The notes under the pieces are model-generated. The model was given only the letters and a program-made list of their open reading frames with translations, was not told the DNA's origin and searched no databases. Positions 52,401 through 61,492 of a stretch of 64,000 nucleotides of DNA are shown one piece after another. Source of the DNA: Chitinophagaceae bacterium (GTDB lineage Bacteria; Bacteroidota; Bacteroidia; Chitinophagales; Chitinophagaceae). The DNA is taken from positions 62,001 to 126,000 of the forward strand of contig PMSV01000004.1 in the NCBI GenBank assembly GCA_003168265.1. The letters are read 5' to 3'. Position 1 is the stretch's first letter. The number at the start of each line of letters is the position of its first letter. The position numbers and the translations under genes were made by a program.

Positions 52401-54842
52401 ATGAAGCGCATTGTATATTTACTCGTATTGTATTTGAGCCACGCCAGCGCACAGAGCCTGAGCGGCCACCTGCTTGACTCCGCGACAAGAAAGCCCATAG
52501 CGAATGCCTCAGTTTATATACCCCAACTCAAACTCGGGGCAGTCACGGATAAAGACGGCTATTATAAAATCAGCCCGGTCCCCAGGGGAACCTATGATAT
52601 AGAAGTTCAATCCTTTGGCTTTGCAACCCTCGTGAAGCAGATTGTGATTTCCGGGCATACCGAACTGGATTTTGAAGCCACTATTTCCTATAATTCCCTG
52701 AAACAGGTCGTCATCATCAGCCTCGGAATTATCACCAGCGCGCAGCGCTGTCCGATTCCGGTTTCAATCATCACCCATGACATGATACTGGAGGGATACC
52801 AAAATACGGTTATCGATTATGTGGCCACCCAGCCAGGCGTGAGCGAAACAACGGAAGGGGTTGGAACGACGAAACCCCAGATCAATGGGCTGGGTTTCGA
52901 CCGCGTGCTTACATTGACCGATGGCCTTCCACAGGAAGATTTTCAGTGGGGAGACGACCACGGTATCCTGATCGACCCATACGCGATCTATGATGCGGAA
53001 GTGATCCGCGGGCCAGCTTCTCTTCAATATGGAGCAAGTGCGGAAGCCGGAGTAATTAATTTCAAGACGGCGCCATTCACTCCAAATGGAACCATACAGA
53101 GTAGCTGGCTTTCCGAATACCATGCCAATAATGGTTATATCGGCAATTCTCTGCATATCGGAGGCAATGAAAATGGTTTTGTCTATGACCTGAAAGCTAG
53201 TGAGGAAATCGCTCATGCCTACTGGAATCCAAAGGATGGCTATGTTTGGGGTTCGGCCTGGAACCAGTACAATGGCCGCCTGAACCTGGGCGTCAATAAA
53301 TCCTGGGGCTATTCCCGGCTTACCCTGAGTGGGCTTTACAAACGCATCCAGGTGCCGGATGGTAACAGGGATAGTTCCGGAAGATTTATATTCGATTTTC
53401 CGCAGGAAGGAAAGATCTATCCGAGCCTGGGCAATTTCCTCTCCTATGACGCAACGATTGCCAGCGACAAGATTCTCGAAGAATACCAGGCCTGGTGGCA
53501 AAACGGTTTCAATCTGGGCGCGGGTACCCTTGGCACAGACATTGGCTTTACACGCAGCGTACACCATGATATCGATACCGGCACGGTCGGTCAGGGCAAT
53601 ATGATCGTCAATGATATCCCCTATAATATGAAATTCCAATTGAGTGATGCCACCAAAGGTTTTAAGCTGACGACCGGCATCAACGGGATCTATGAATTTG
53701 AGTACAACCTGCCCGAGCCGCCTGCGCCCTATGTCGCGGATTTTGAAATTCCCAATTATCACAATTTTGAGATTGGAGGATATCTCATTGCAGAGAAAAC
53801 CATCAATGCTCTTACGCTTAGTGGTGGACTGCGTTATGATATCACCCATTTCACCGGAGAGGGCATGTCGCTCGCCAATGCTGGAACTCCGCAACAGGAA
53901 ATCGTTCCTGAGGGTAGGCCCGGTTCCATCGTTCAGTTCACCGGATTTGACAATGTCTATTCCGGCTGGTCAGGAAGCTTTGGAGCCACCTACCAATTGC
54001 CGCATAATCATTATGTCAAACTCAATATCAGCAAGAGTTTCCGCGCTCCTGCCATCAATGAGCTGACCAGTAACGGCCTGAATATCGGGTCCAATGCGAT
54101 ACAACTTGGCAATATCGGTCTCAAATCAGAAGAGGGTTACCAGATCGACCTGGCCGATGGTTATAATGGCCGTGATATCAGCCTCGAAGCGGACGGCTTT
54201 TACAATCATATCAGCAATTTCATTTTCGCGGACCGCAGGGACTCTTTTTCTCAGGGTTATTCGATATATCAGTTCGTATCCTCCAACAAGGCTATTTTGA
54301 CCGGGGTATCAGGATATTTCAATATCCATCCTGCTTCATGGAAATGGTTTGAAATGGACAATGGATTCACCTATATCTATACCTATCTTCCCAACTCCAC
54401 CGACTCCACTAACCACTTGCCCTGGATTCCTGCTCCGCACCTGCATAGTGAGTTCACATTCCGGTTGGTTGACAGGCAAGGCTCTAGCTTACAGGGAACC
54501 TATTTCAAGATCGGCCTCGCCAAATACTGGGAGCAAAAAAATATCTATAGCGCGCTCTATACCGAACTTCCTTCGGCTGCCTATACCCTATTCAATGCCA
54601 GCCTGGGTACGAATTTCGTGAACCCGCGTTCGGGGCATTTGTTTTGTTCCTTCTATGTCAATTGCACGAACCTCAGCAATATTTCCTATGCCGATCACCT
54701 GAACCTCGCCCAATATTTCCGGGCAATCAATGGAAATATTGTCACGGTAACCAATCAACGGCAGGGGGTGTTCAATATGGGAAGGGATATTAGCTTTAAG
54801 CTGGTAATTCCGTTTGGGATAAGACATGCGGGGAAGGGATAG
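52401..54842 (+). CDS. TonB-dependent outer-membrane receptor
   Basis: A receptor of about 813 residues. The signal peptide (RIVYLLVLYLSHASAQ) is followed by a CarboxypepD_reg-like domain (about 20-105, GHLLDSATRKPIANASVYIP), the plug (about 120-225: DMILEGYQNTVIDYVATQPGVSETT, VIRGPASLQYGASAEAGVINF) and a 22-strand-type barrel with YVKLNISKSFRAPAINELTSNG. No SusD partner follows, so it is more like a siderophore/metal receptor than a glycan importer. The ATG at 52401 is chosen over one 17 codons earlier because the signal peptide begins there. Confidence 0.9.
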   Translation: MKRIVYLLVLYLSHASAQSLSGHLLDSATRKPIANASVYIPQLKLGAVTDKDGYYKISPVPRGTYDIEVQSFGFATLVKQIVISGHTELDFEATISYNSLKQVVIISLGIITSAQRCPIPVSIITHDMILEGYQNTVIDYVATQPGVSETTEGVGTTKPQINGLGFDRVLTLTDGLPQEDFQWGDDHGILIDPYAIYDAEVIRGPASLQYGASAEAGVINFKTAPFTPNGTIQSSWLSEYHANNGYIGNSLHIGGNENGFVYDLKASEEIAHAYWNPKDGYVWGSAWNQYNGRLNLGVNKSWGYSRLTLSGLYKRIQVPDGNRDSSGRFIFDFPQEGKIYPSLGNFLSYDATIASDKILEEYQAWWQNGFNLGAGTLGTDIGFTRSVHHDIDTGTVGQGNMIVNDIPYNMKFQLSDATKGFKLTTGINGIYEFEYNLPEPPAPYVADFEIPNYHNFEIGGYLIAEKTINALTLSGGLRYDITHFTGEGMSLANAGTPQQEIVPEGRPGSIVQFTGFDNVYSGWSGSFGATYQLPHNHYVKLNISKSFRAPAINELTSNGLNIGSNAIQLGNIGLKSEEGYQIDLADGYNGRDISLEADGFYNHISNFIFADRRDSFSQGYSIYQFVSSNKAILTGVSGYFNIHPASWKWFEMDNGFTYIYTYLPNSTDSTNHLPWIPAPHLHSEFTFRLVDRQGSSLQGTYFKIGLAKYWEQKNIYSALYTELPSAAYTLFNASLGTNFVNPRSGHLFCSFYVNCTNLSNISYADHLNLAQYFRAINGNIVTVTNQRQGVFNMGRDISFKLVIPFGIRHAGKG

Positions 54843-55022
54843 GGTCTTGAAAGATCGTTGCCTAGCCGGGGCAATTTTTTGGGGGCCTGGTTTGGTCGAA
54901 GGAAGCATGACTTTCAATGCCTTTCGATTTCGATTCCTAATAAGGAAAATTAATAGGGATAAGAAAAATAGATAAACTTTGTACTGGGATTCGCCGTATT
55001 TGCACCCATCAAACCAAAAGCC

Positions 55023-55430
55023 ATGTCCAATCTCAACTACATTTTTCCATTTTTTATCGTGGAACACTTACAAAGTTCGGTTGGCTTCTATATCGATAAG
55101 CTCGGATTTGAGGTCCGGCATATTGGTCCAGCAGACGATCCCTATTGGGCTATTGTTGGCCGCGATAATATTTCGATAATGCTAAAAGCAATTAACACCG
55201 AAATAAAACCGGTCCCCAACCATACCCGTCATCCATGGGCCGCCTGGGATGCCTTTATTTCTACAGCCGAGCCAGATTTGTTATTTGAAGAATACAGTTC
55301 CCGGGGGCTTAAATTTCGTCAAACCATCATGGACAACAATGATGGATTAAGAGGGTTTGAGCTGACAGATGCAGATGGATACACATTGTTTTTCGGAAGA
55401 CCCAAGACTGAGCCTTCAAACCATGCTTGA
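55023..55430 (+). CDS. VOC (glyoxalase/bleomycin-resistance/dioxygenase) family protein
   Basis: A 135-residue single VOC module: IFPFFIVEHLQSSVGFYIDKLGFEV, then AWDAFISTAEPDLLFEEYSSRGL, and GLRGFELTDADGYTLFFGRP with the late Glu ligand (FELTD). Stand-alone members can be metal enzymes or drug-binding proteins; the function here cannot be told. It appears monocistronic, followed by a long stretch without recognisable genes. Confidence 0.85.
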   Translation: MSNLNYIFPFFIVEHLQSSVGFYIDKLGFEVRHIGPADDPYWAIVGRDNISIMLKAINTEIKPVPNHTRHPWAAWDAFISTAEPDLLFEEYSSRGLKFRQTIMDNNDGLRGFELTDADGYTLFFGRPKTEPSNHA

Positions 55431-56013
55431 GATTCAATCCAGGCTAAGAGAACCATACCTGAAACAGAGCCGGTTCTTAATTATGTTTTGCTCCAAAGTT
55501 CCTGATCATAAAATTATTGATGGCCTGATATTAGCTATCACTGCAAAAAGCTGGGGATAGTAGGAATAATTGTTGGCCTCATTTCTATTTTAGGAAAACC
55601 AACTGGCTGCCCTGCTTTTGACCGGCATTTCTTTTGTAAGTATAAACTGTAGCTTCAATGGTATCTGCATATTTCGGGCATCATTGAGCCACCTGTAAGA
55701 AAACGCGCAAGCGCAGAAAAAACCAGATCCCGGCCGAATAATTTTCAAAAGCTAATTGCCCAGGATCATGAACTTCCAGATAGGTTTGAATGAAATATCA
55801 TCATCATGAAAAAGTCGCCCCATTCGGATAGTAAATGTATAGAACAAACAAACCATTCCAAATTGAATAAAAAACAATCCAAAGAAAAATATTTTTCCTC
55901 CAAAAGTTTCGGAATGGCTATTTCTCTTTATTTTGGTCCATACTTTGTTATACAGGAAGATCAAAATGCAGAGTCAATAACAAATCCTTTTATCAACTTT
56001 TAAACAACAACAA
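55431..56013. other. 583-bp stretch without a recognised gene
   Basis: Only short frames occur. One on the minus strand (55752-55964, 70 codons, with a hydrophobic FFFGLFFIQFGMVCLFYTF segment followed by GRLFHDDD) has a membrane-protein look and could be a small gene or a fragment; nothing else supports it. No repeats or terminators stand out. Confidence 0.4.
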
Positions 56014-56490
56014 ATGGGACTAGTATACGCCGAAATTGAACTGATCAATGCCGAAGACATTGGAATGGCCCGCCGCCACCTCATCGGCGAAGACGAGATC
56101 AAACGCATGCCCGTCAATATGCTTGTCGATACGGGAAGCGAATACATGTGCATCAATGAAAATGTCCGTGAACAACTCGGGCTGCCCTTTCGCGAAAAAA
56201 GAAAGGGGCAACTGGCCAATGGCAAGATCGTCGAATACGATGTCGTCGGACCGGTCGAAGTCAGGTTCAAAAACAGGATGTGTGTAACAACGGCAATGGT
56301 GATACCAGGAGAAAACGAAATGTTGCTTGGAGCCATCCCCATGGAAGACATGGACATCCTCATTCATCCCCATCGCCGGGAACTGGTCGTCAACCCCGAA
56401 CATCCCTACTACGCTCAAATGAAATTGAAAAATATTTCCCGCTCTACTTATTATTGTCTATTAAACATGAAACATCCAGTTCAAAATTAG
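56014..56490 (+). CDS. Clan AA (retropepsin-like) aspartic protease
   Basis: A 158-residue single-lobe protein: MLVDTGSEYMCINENVREQLG carries the active-site DTG (Asp39) and flap-like GAIPMEDMDILIHP follows, as in retropepsin-like bacterial proteins that must dimerise for activity. Most bacterial members are of unknown function. The domain appears complete by about residue 138 (PYYAQMKLK); the last 20 residues (NISRSTYYCLLNMK) look unrelated and may be read-through into degenerate DNA after loss of the original stop. Confidence 0.8.
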   Translation: MGLVYAEIELINAEDIGMARRHLIGEDEIKRMPVNMLVDTGSEYMCINENVREQLGLPFREKRKGQLANGKIVEYDVVGPVEVRFKNRMCVTTAMVIPGENEMLLGAIPMEDMDILIHPHRRELVVNPEHPYYAQMKLKNISRSTYYCLLNMKHPVQN

Positions 56491-57290
56491 AATCTAAATC
56501 ACTCCCATAAAAATACTGCATAAACAAATCGCAGCAATTCAGGAACCCGCTCGAACCAGTATCCACCCAGAATTATAATAGCATTCGACCCTATCCAGAA
56601 ATGAGACAACTAAATTCTATCCCAATATCTCTTTCAGGTACGTGATTATAAAAGATATAATTCAGATTCATACTATGCCGAAGAAAGAGCCTTAAAAATC
56701 GGCTATTCAACCGAAAAATTTGATTATGTAGTCCTTGCAGGCCGGGAAGAAGAGAAAAAAGAAATGGAGCATCTTTTCAATAGGGACATAGAGGATCAAT
56801 TCCCCAGTATCCAGGTACTATCATTTGAAGAATTCGGGGATGGTTATCTAAATTATTTTGAAAAACTCCTCAGGCTGAAACCGTATTGACTATTTCGACA
56901 AAAATAGACCTTACAGTGTCGTCATTTTTTAATCTTTTCAGCTATTCGTATTGAACCTGGAAAAAGATTTAATTCAAATTGCTGCAGACGACCTGCTCGG
57001 GCGAAAACTGCAGGATATAGCACTTTTGGTTAAAGAAAGGGCTCCAAAAAGCAAAACAAAATAACAAATGGCCAGCCCGACAAAAAAAGAAATATTGGTA
57101 TATGCCGATTGGTTTAGAAAGATTTTATCGTGTGACCGGGGTGGAAAAATAACGGGCACGGATGTCTTAAAGGAGAAAGTTGGAATGGTAAATGACTCGT
57201 TCCAAAGGATCAGACCCCTACCAGAATGACCCAATCCCTTAAATTTGCCTGTCCTTGATTTGCCTGTTCATATAACAAAACAATTCAACC
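56491..57290. other. 800-bp degenerate patch with gene fragments
   Basis: No intact gene is visible between the clan AA protease and the glycosyltransferase. It contains the 3' remnant at 56614-56889 and two tiny, tandem plus-strand frames: 56951-57064 (37 codons from TTG, LNLEKDLIQIAADDLLGRK) and 57068-57229 (53 codons from ATG, MASPTKKEILVYADWFRK), separated by 3 bp. Their composition is protein-like, but neither is recognised. An old, eroded insertion is the simplest reading. Confidence 0.4.
56614..56889 (+). pseudogene. 3' remnant of an unidentified gene (weakly Shedu/DUF4263-like)
   Basis: The frame from 56614 to the TGA at 56887 encodes about 90 residues with normal protein character (RDYKRYNSDSYYAEERALKIG, FDYVVLAGREEEKKEMEHL, IQVLSFEEFGDGYLNYFEKLL) but no start, with stops at 56602 and 56611 in the same frame. 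The order helix, hydrophobic strand ending AGR, then a strand IQVLSFEEF recalls the C-terminal part of DUF4263 (Shedu) nucleases; this is a weak pattern match. The N-terminal part is missing or scrambled. Confidence 0.3.
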
Positions 57291-58232
57291 ATGACCATTA
57301 GCGGGTTTACGATGGTTCGTAACGCTACAAAGCTCTATTATCCCGTCAAGGAGTCGATCAGCTCGATTCTGCCCATTGTGGATGAGTTTGTGGTCGCTCT
57401 AGGAAAAGGAGATCCCGATGACAGGACCCTTGAAGAAATCCTTTCCCTCGGTTCCGAAAAGATAAAAATAATTCACACTGAATGGGACACCGCGAAGTAT
57501 TCCGGCGGAACGGAATATGCCCATCAGACCGATATTTCAAAGGATGCCTGCAGAGGGGACTGGCTTTTTTATCTCCAGAGTGATGAAGTCGTCCACGAAG
57601 ATTATCTTCCAGGAATCCGGCAAAAATGCGAGGAGCTGCTGGCTAACGAAACAGTCGAAGGCTTGTTATTCGATTATCTTCATTTCTGGGGCGACTACAA
57701 TCATTATATTGTTTCCCATGCCTGGTATAACCGGGAGATCAGGATCATTCGCAACCGGAAGGATATACATAGCTGGGGCGATGCCCAGTCATTCCGAAGG
57801 ATCCCGGATTTTGAGGGGTTTAATTACAGGCAAAAGCCAGGAAGTTTCAAGTTGCGGGTGGCAAGGGCAGATGCGACAATTTATCACTATGGCTGGGTCC
57901 GGCCACCGCATCTCATGCAGCAAAAAAGAAAGTCCTTTCATGCTGATTATGCAGGAAGGGCCACAGCCGAAGAAGAATTCCGATCCCAGGAAAGTCAATT
58001 CGATTATGGCGATCTAAGCAGGCTTCCTGTCTTCACAAAATCTCAACCTGCTGTAATGAAAAATTGGATTAAACGGTTCGACTGGGCCCATGAACTCGAT
58101 ATCCGGAAGAGGCAGTCCACTCCCACCAAACACAAACACGATCGGCTGAAATACCGTATCCTGACTTCGATTGAACAAAATCTGTTAGGGGGAAATCAGT
58201 TATTTACATTCAAGAATTATATTTTGGTTTGA
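57291..58232 (+). CDS. Glycosyltransferase family 2 protein
   Basis: A 313-residue cytosolic GT-A-fold protein: TISGFTMVRNATKLYYPVKESISSILPIVDEFVV (nucleotide-sugar binding region) and DWLFYLQSDEVVHEDYL, where the SDE triplet replaces the usual DxD metal motif. There is no transmembrane helix. No polysaccharide cluster surrounds it, so the acceptor is unknown. The gene follows the degenerate patch and is followed by about 300 bp without genes. Confidence 0.85.
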   Translation: MTISGFTMVRNATKLYYPVKESISSILPIVDEFVVALGKGDPDDRTLEEILSLGSEKIKIIHTEWDTAKYSGGTEYAHQTDISKDACRGDWLFYLQSDEVVHEDYLPGIRQKCEELLANETVEGLLFDYLHFWGDYNHYIVSHAWYNREIRIIRNRKDIHSWGDAQSFRRIPDFEGFNYRQKPGSFKLRVARADATIYHYGWVRPPHLMQQKRKSFHADYAGRATAEEEFRSQESQFDYGDLSRLPVFTKSQPAVMKNWIKRFDWAHELDIRKRQSTPTKHKHDRLKYRILTSIEQNLLGGNQLFTFKNYILV

Positions 58233-58241
58233 TTGATTAAT

Positions 58242-58352
58242 CGAATCAACCTCAAATTGTTCAGGGCGGTTAATCTCCGCCAGCCGCATACAGGCAATGG
58301 TCAAATAATTCTCCGCGTCCTCCCAACGTTTTTTAGAAAATTGCTGAGTTGA
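58242..58352 (-). pseudogene. Short protein-like remnant
   Basis: On the minus strand a stretch following a stop reads STQQFSKKRWEDAENYL then TIACMRLAEINRPEQFEVD, with no start codon at its head. The composition (KRW...ENYLTIACMRLA) resembles C-terminal ends of some DDE transposases, but I cannot name a family. It lies in the 309-bp gap (58233-58541) next to the truncated S9 gene. The rest of that gap holds a possible hairpin ACTGGG / CCCAGT near 58439-58465 and nothing else. Confidence 0.3.
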
Positions 58353-58541
58353 TTAAAAGCCCTCTTCCTATTCAAGGAATTGTTAGTGAATATTTCATCG
58401 CTGAACAGGAAGTTCGGTTCAAGTTCCTGTCATTGGATAACTGGGCGCATAAAAAAGCACCCAGTCAGGGTACTAGAGGCCGCTATGAGTCTCATTTCAG
58501 TTCTCGCGCCCGTTGGCGGCTACCAATAGGATAAAAGCGGA

Positions 58542-59609
58542 TCATAACGTAATATGAATCGGCTTCCGCTTCTCCAGCGCATCGACCTTTTTCTGTTCCT
58601 CCGGCGTCAACAAACCCGGTCCCGGTACCACCCCCGCCGGCTCAAGCTCCAATCCATCATCAATTCCTTTCATCTTTGCGGGTATCCCTTCCACCATCCA
58701 CTTCGGCGCCGGAAACCCCTTGAGATAATGATCGAAAAACTGTCTCTCCCTGATCATGAAATCGTTAATGGCCTTCTTATCAGAAAGCCAATGACCTTCT
58801 CCATCATATTGCAGCATCCAGCATTTCTTACCCAGACGTCGAAGCGCCGTAAAAAATTGGATCCCTTCGGCAAAGTCCACATCCCAGTCACCCTTATTGT
58901 TCATCAGCAATACCGGTGTTGTCAGATGCTGCGCCTGAAAAATGGGTGATGCCTGAATATAATTACCAGGCTTATCCCATAAATTACCACCCATTCGTTG
59001 TTTGCCTTCTTCATAATAATCTTGGTGATATTCACCGTTTGTTTTTATCCGATTAGACGCACTAATAAAATCCGTCCATCCGGATACCGAAATCGCGGCG
59101 GCAAACAAATGGCTATGCGTAATGATGTAGTCGGTCATATAGCCACCATAACTATGACCATCCAGACCCAATCGCTTCGAATCGACCCATGACTTCTTGC
59201 TCAAATATTCTGTCCCGGCCACTATCGAATTATAGGCGCTTTGACCCGGGTTACCAAACTTAAAGTGAATATCTGCACAAACAACTAAATAGCCATTACT
59301 TACATAGGTCGGGATATCGATGTCCGCGCCATCAAACTCCGGCCTCATAAATTTGTTCATGTTATCGCTCAGTCTTTCATAATAACGGAAGATAACCGGA
59401 TATTTTTTTGTCGAATCAAAATTCTCTGGTTTATATAAAATACCCTGCGTGATCTGTCCATCCAACTGTCGCCAGGTCAACAATTCACTGGTCAGCCAAT
59501 TGTATTTCTTCTTGCGGGGAAGTATTCCGGAAGGATCAGAAATTATTCCAAAAACATAAATTGTTTTTGAGTAGGAAACAAAGATTTGCAAAATGATCCG
59601 CATTATCAA
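58542..59609 (-). CDS. 5'-truncated S9 family (prolyl oligopeptidase-type) peptidase, catalytic domain only
   Basis: The frame encodes 355 residues, of which about 23-355 are the alpha/beta-hydrolase domain of S9 peptidases: KKYNWLTSELLTWRQLDG, GILYKPENF, GLDGHSYGGYMTDYI (Ser153), NKGDWDVDF (Asp243) and GEGHWLSD (His273). Full-length relatives have an N-terminal beta-propeller of several hundred residues and a signal peptide; both are missing, and the first 20 residues (MRIILQIFVSYSKTIYVFG, from a TTG) are unrelated. The catalytic triad is intact, but export and substrate gating should be lost, so this is probably a pseudogene. Confidence 0.75.
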   Translation of the reverse strand: MIMRIILQIFVSYSKTIYVFGIISDPSGILPRKKKYNWLTSELLTWRQLDGQITQGILYKPENFDSTKKYPVIFRYYERLSDNMNKFMRPEFDGADIDIPTYVSNGYLVVCADIHFKFGNPGQSAYNSIVAGTEYLSKKSWVDSKRLGLDGHSYGGYMTDYIITHSHLFAAAISVSGWTDFISASNRIKTNGEYHQDYYEEGKQRMGGNLWDKPGNYIQASPIFQAQHLTTPVLLMNNKGDWDVDFAEGIQFFTALRRLGKKCWMLQYDGEGHWLSDKKAINDFMIRERQFFDHYLKGFPAPKWMVEGIPAKMKGIDDGLELEPAGVVPGPGLLTPEEQKKVDALEKRKPIHITL

Positions 59610-59657
59610 ATTTTAAAGCTGGGCTCATTGCGCATTAACAAGGACTTGATTACCCGT

Positions 59658-60011
59658 TTAAACTTGACCTAGTGACTTCGCCAGCGTAGAATCAATCGCT
59701 TGCCTAACAAAATCATTTAAGGAAATATTTTTCATTTTCGAATAAAGAGCTGCCTGACGATGAAGATCAGGAGGTATGCTTACATTAAAAGATCCCTTAT
59801 AAGTTTTCTCTGGCTCCTTGTTCAACTTACTGCAGGTCTCAAGATAGTCATCAACCGCTTGGTGGAAAGCCTTTTTTAATTCCCTGACAGTAACAGCTTC
59901 GAAACTTACCAGGTCATTGATGCCATGAATCCTGCCGTAGAACACTTCATCCTCGCTGCTGAAATGAATAGCAGAGAAATAATCTTTGTATTTTAATATT
60001 TCATTCACCAT
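59658..60011 (-). CDS. hicB: HicB-family antitoxin, apparently without HicA
   Basis: A 117-residue antitoxin. The N-terminal partially degraded RNase-H-like domain (YKDYFSAIHFSSEDEVFYGRIHGINDLVSFEAVTVRELKKAF) is followed by a ribbon-helix-helix DNA-binding domain (FNVSIPPDLHRQAALYSKMKNISLNDFVRQAI). HicA toxins normally lie next to it, but neither the 48 bp downstream nor the region upstream encodes one; only a 33-codon frame (60001-60102, ending IEQIVETLKESGFLNGE) overlaps its start. It may be an orphan transcriptional regulator. Confidence 0.85.
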   Translation of the reverse strand: MVNEILKYKDYFSAIHFSSEDEVFYGRIHGINDLVSFEAVTVRELKKAFHQAVDDYLETCSKLNKEPEKTYKGSFNVSIPPDLHRQAALYSKMKNISLNDFVRQAIDSTLAKSLGQV

Positions 60012-60203
60012 TTAAAAATCCACTTTCTTTTAAAGTTTCAACTATTTGTTCAATTTGGTAATGCGTCAAAATAGGAAAATTTATGCAGACAAAGACCCGC
60101 ATTCGCAAATTTAAAAATAATTCAGTTTAATGCCCGGAACTCCATTTACCTTTGAGCGGTATACTTAAACCACTAACTATTCTTGCTCCCAAATTTTTTT
60201 ATT

Positions 60204-60818
60204 ATGAAAAGGCTTTTTCTACTCAGCATTTTATTTATTGCCGCCAGTTTCAGTCATCCCCTGAAAGAAGGCAGCATGACCCCGGAAGAAAGAAAATTTG
60301 CTGTCGATTATTTCAATAAAACCAAGGAGAGACTGCTGAAAGATATTAAGGGACTGAGTCCTGAACAACTGAATTTCAGGGCAGATACAGCCCATTGGTC
60401 AGTGAGCCAGTGCGTCGAACATATTGCCCTGGCGGAAAATATGATCTGGCAATTCTGCATGATGGGTCTCAAGCAGCCCGCGGACCCTGAAAAAGCCAGC
60501 GAAGACAAATTCACCACGGAAAAACTTATCAGCCTCGTGCTGGATCGAAGCACAAAGTTCAAAGCCCCTGATATGCTGCAGCCCGGCAAAAAATTTCAGA
60601 GCTTTGACGAATCGGTTCATGCTTATCTTTCAAGGCGGGATTCCACGATCGCCTATCTCGCCAGCACCCAGGACCTTTTGAAGGATCATTATATCAATCA
60701 CCCCGCTTTTGGCGTGATAAACCTTTATCATGCTGTGATTTTTGTCGCGGCGCACAGCGAGCGGCATACCGAGCAGGTCGAAGAAGTGATGGCGAATCCT
60801 GCCTTCCCGAAAAAATAG
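60204..60818 (+). CDS. Exported DinB-family protein
   Basis: About 204 residues. The signal peptide (MKRLFLLSILFIAASFSHP) is followed by a DinB four-helix bundle: LSPEQLNFRADTAHWSVSQCVEHIALAENMIWQF carries the first metal His, and VIFVAAHSERHTEQVEEVM carries the HxxxH-type pair. DinB-like enzymes are metal-dependent thiol transferases, several of which use bacillithiol; an exported form would act on something periplasmic. It lies 31 bp upstream of the Crp-type regulator on the same strand. Confidence 0.85.
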   Translation: MKRLFLLSILFIAASFSHPLKEGSMTPEERKFAVDYFNKTKERLLKDIKGLSPEQLNFRADTAHWSVSQCVEHIALAENMIWQFCMMGLKQPADPEKASEDKFTTEKLISLVLDRSTKFKAPDMLQPGKKFQSFDESVHAYLSRRDSTIAYLASTQDLLKDHYINHPAFGVINLYHAVIFVAAHSERHTEQVEEVMANPAFPKK

Positions 60819-60849
60819 ATGAGCGTCCCTCTGAACCAAACATGCGGAC

Positions 60850-61431
60850 ATGTTCGGAAAAATATTCGATGAACTCAAATCCCGGGGCCCCCTGGCCCCG
60901 GCCAAATGGGAGGAATATATCAGTTGCTATCACAGAATAGAGATCCCTTCCAGACATGTCTTGCTTAAAGAGGGAGAGATCGCACGCAGGTCTTATTTTG
61001 TAGAGAAGGGTTGTCTTCGGGTCTGGTTCAATAACCACGGAAAAGACCTCACCTATCGCTTTGTCCTGGAAAATCAATTTGTTTCCTCAGCCGAAAGTTA
61101 TCGCAAAGGCAACCCCAGCCTTTTCTCCATCGAATCCATCGAACCCTGCATTGTCCACTGGATACATAAAAAGGACCTGGACAAGATCCTCGAAGAGATG
61201 CAGGAGATCCCTGCCTTCCGTAAAGATTATATGAATGCCCTCTTCGAAAGGCAACTAGACTATATGAATAAATTTCTTTCCTTTATCCGCGACAGCCCTG
61301 CCGAACGTTACCAGCGACTTCTTGAGGATAGCCCTGAGATCATACAGCGCGTCCCCCAACATTATATTGCTTCCTACCTGGGCATCAGCCCGGTCCACCT
61401 GAGCAGGATCAGGAATAAAATCAAAAGATAA
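60850..61431 (+). CDS. Crp/Fnr-family transcriptional regulator
   Basis: A 193-residue regulator with an N-terminal cyclic-nucleotide-binding-type beta-roll (RHVLLKEGEIARRSYFVEKGCLRVWFNNHGKDLTYRFVLENQF) and a C-terminal winged helix (RVPQHYIASYLGISPVHLSRIRNKI). The residues needed for cAMP are not clearly kept and no Fe-S cysteines are visible, so the signal is unknown. It may act on the adjacent exported DinB gene; that is inferred from proximity only. Confidence 0.88.
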   Translation: MFGKIFDELKSRGPLAPAKWEEYISCYHRIEIPSRHVLLKEGEIARRSYFVEKGCLRVWFNNHGKDLTYRFVLENQFVSSAESYRKGNPSLFSIESIEPCIVHWIHKKDLDKILEEMQEIPAFRKDYMNALFERQLDYMNKFLSFIRDSPAERYQRLLEDSPEIIQRVPQHYIASYLGISPVHLSRIRNKIKR

Positions 61432-61492
61432 TTTGAGCGCTAGAGATGCAACATAAATTGGCGATTACCCAACTTTAATGGTAAACAATAAT

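Noticed and set aside
52764-53894. 376-codon minus-strand frame opposite the TonB receptor
   Set aside because: It is antisense to the plug and barrel coding region, with no recognisable domain; the receptor frame is complete and unambiguous.
58439-58465. ACTGGG / CCCAGT hairpin as a terminator of the glycosyltransferase gene
   Set aside because: It is more than 200 bp from the stop codon, has an interior mismatch and lacks a following T-run on either strand.
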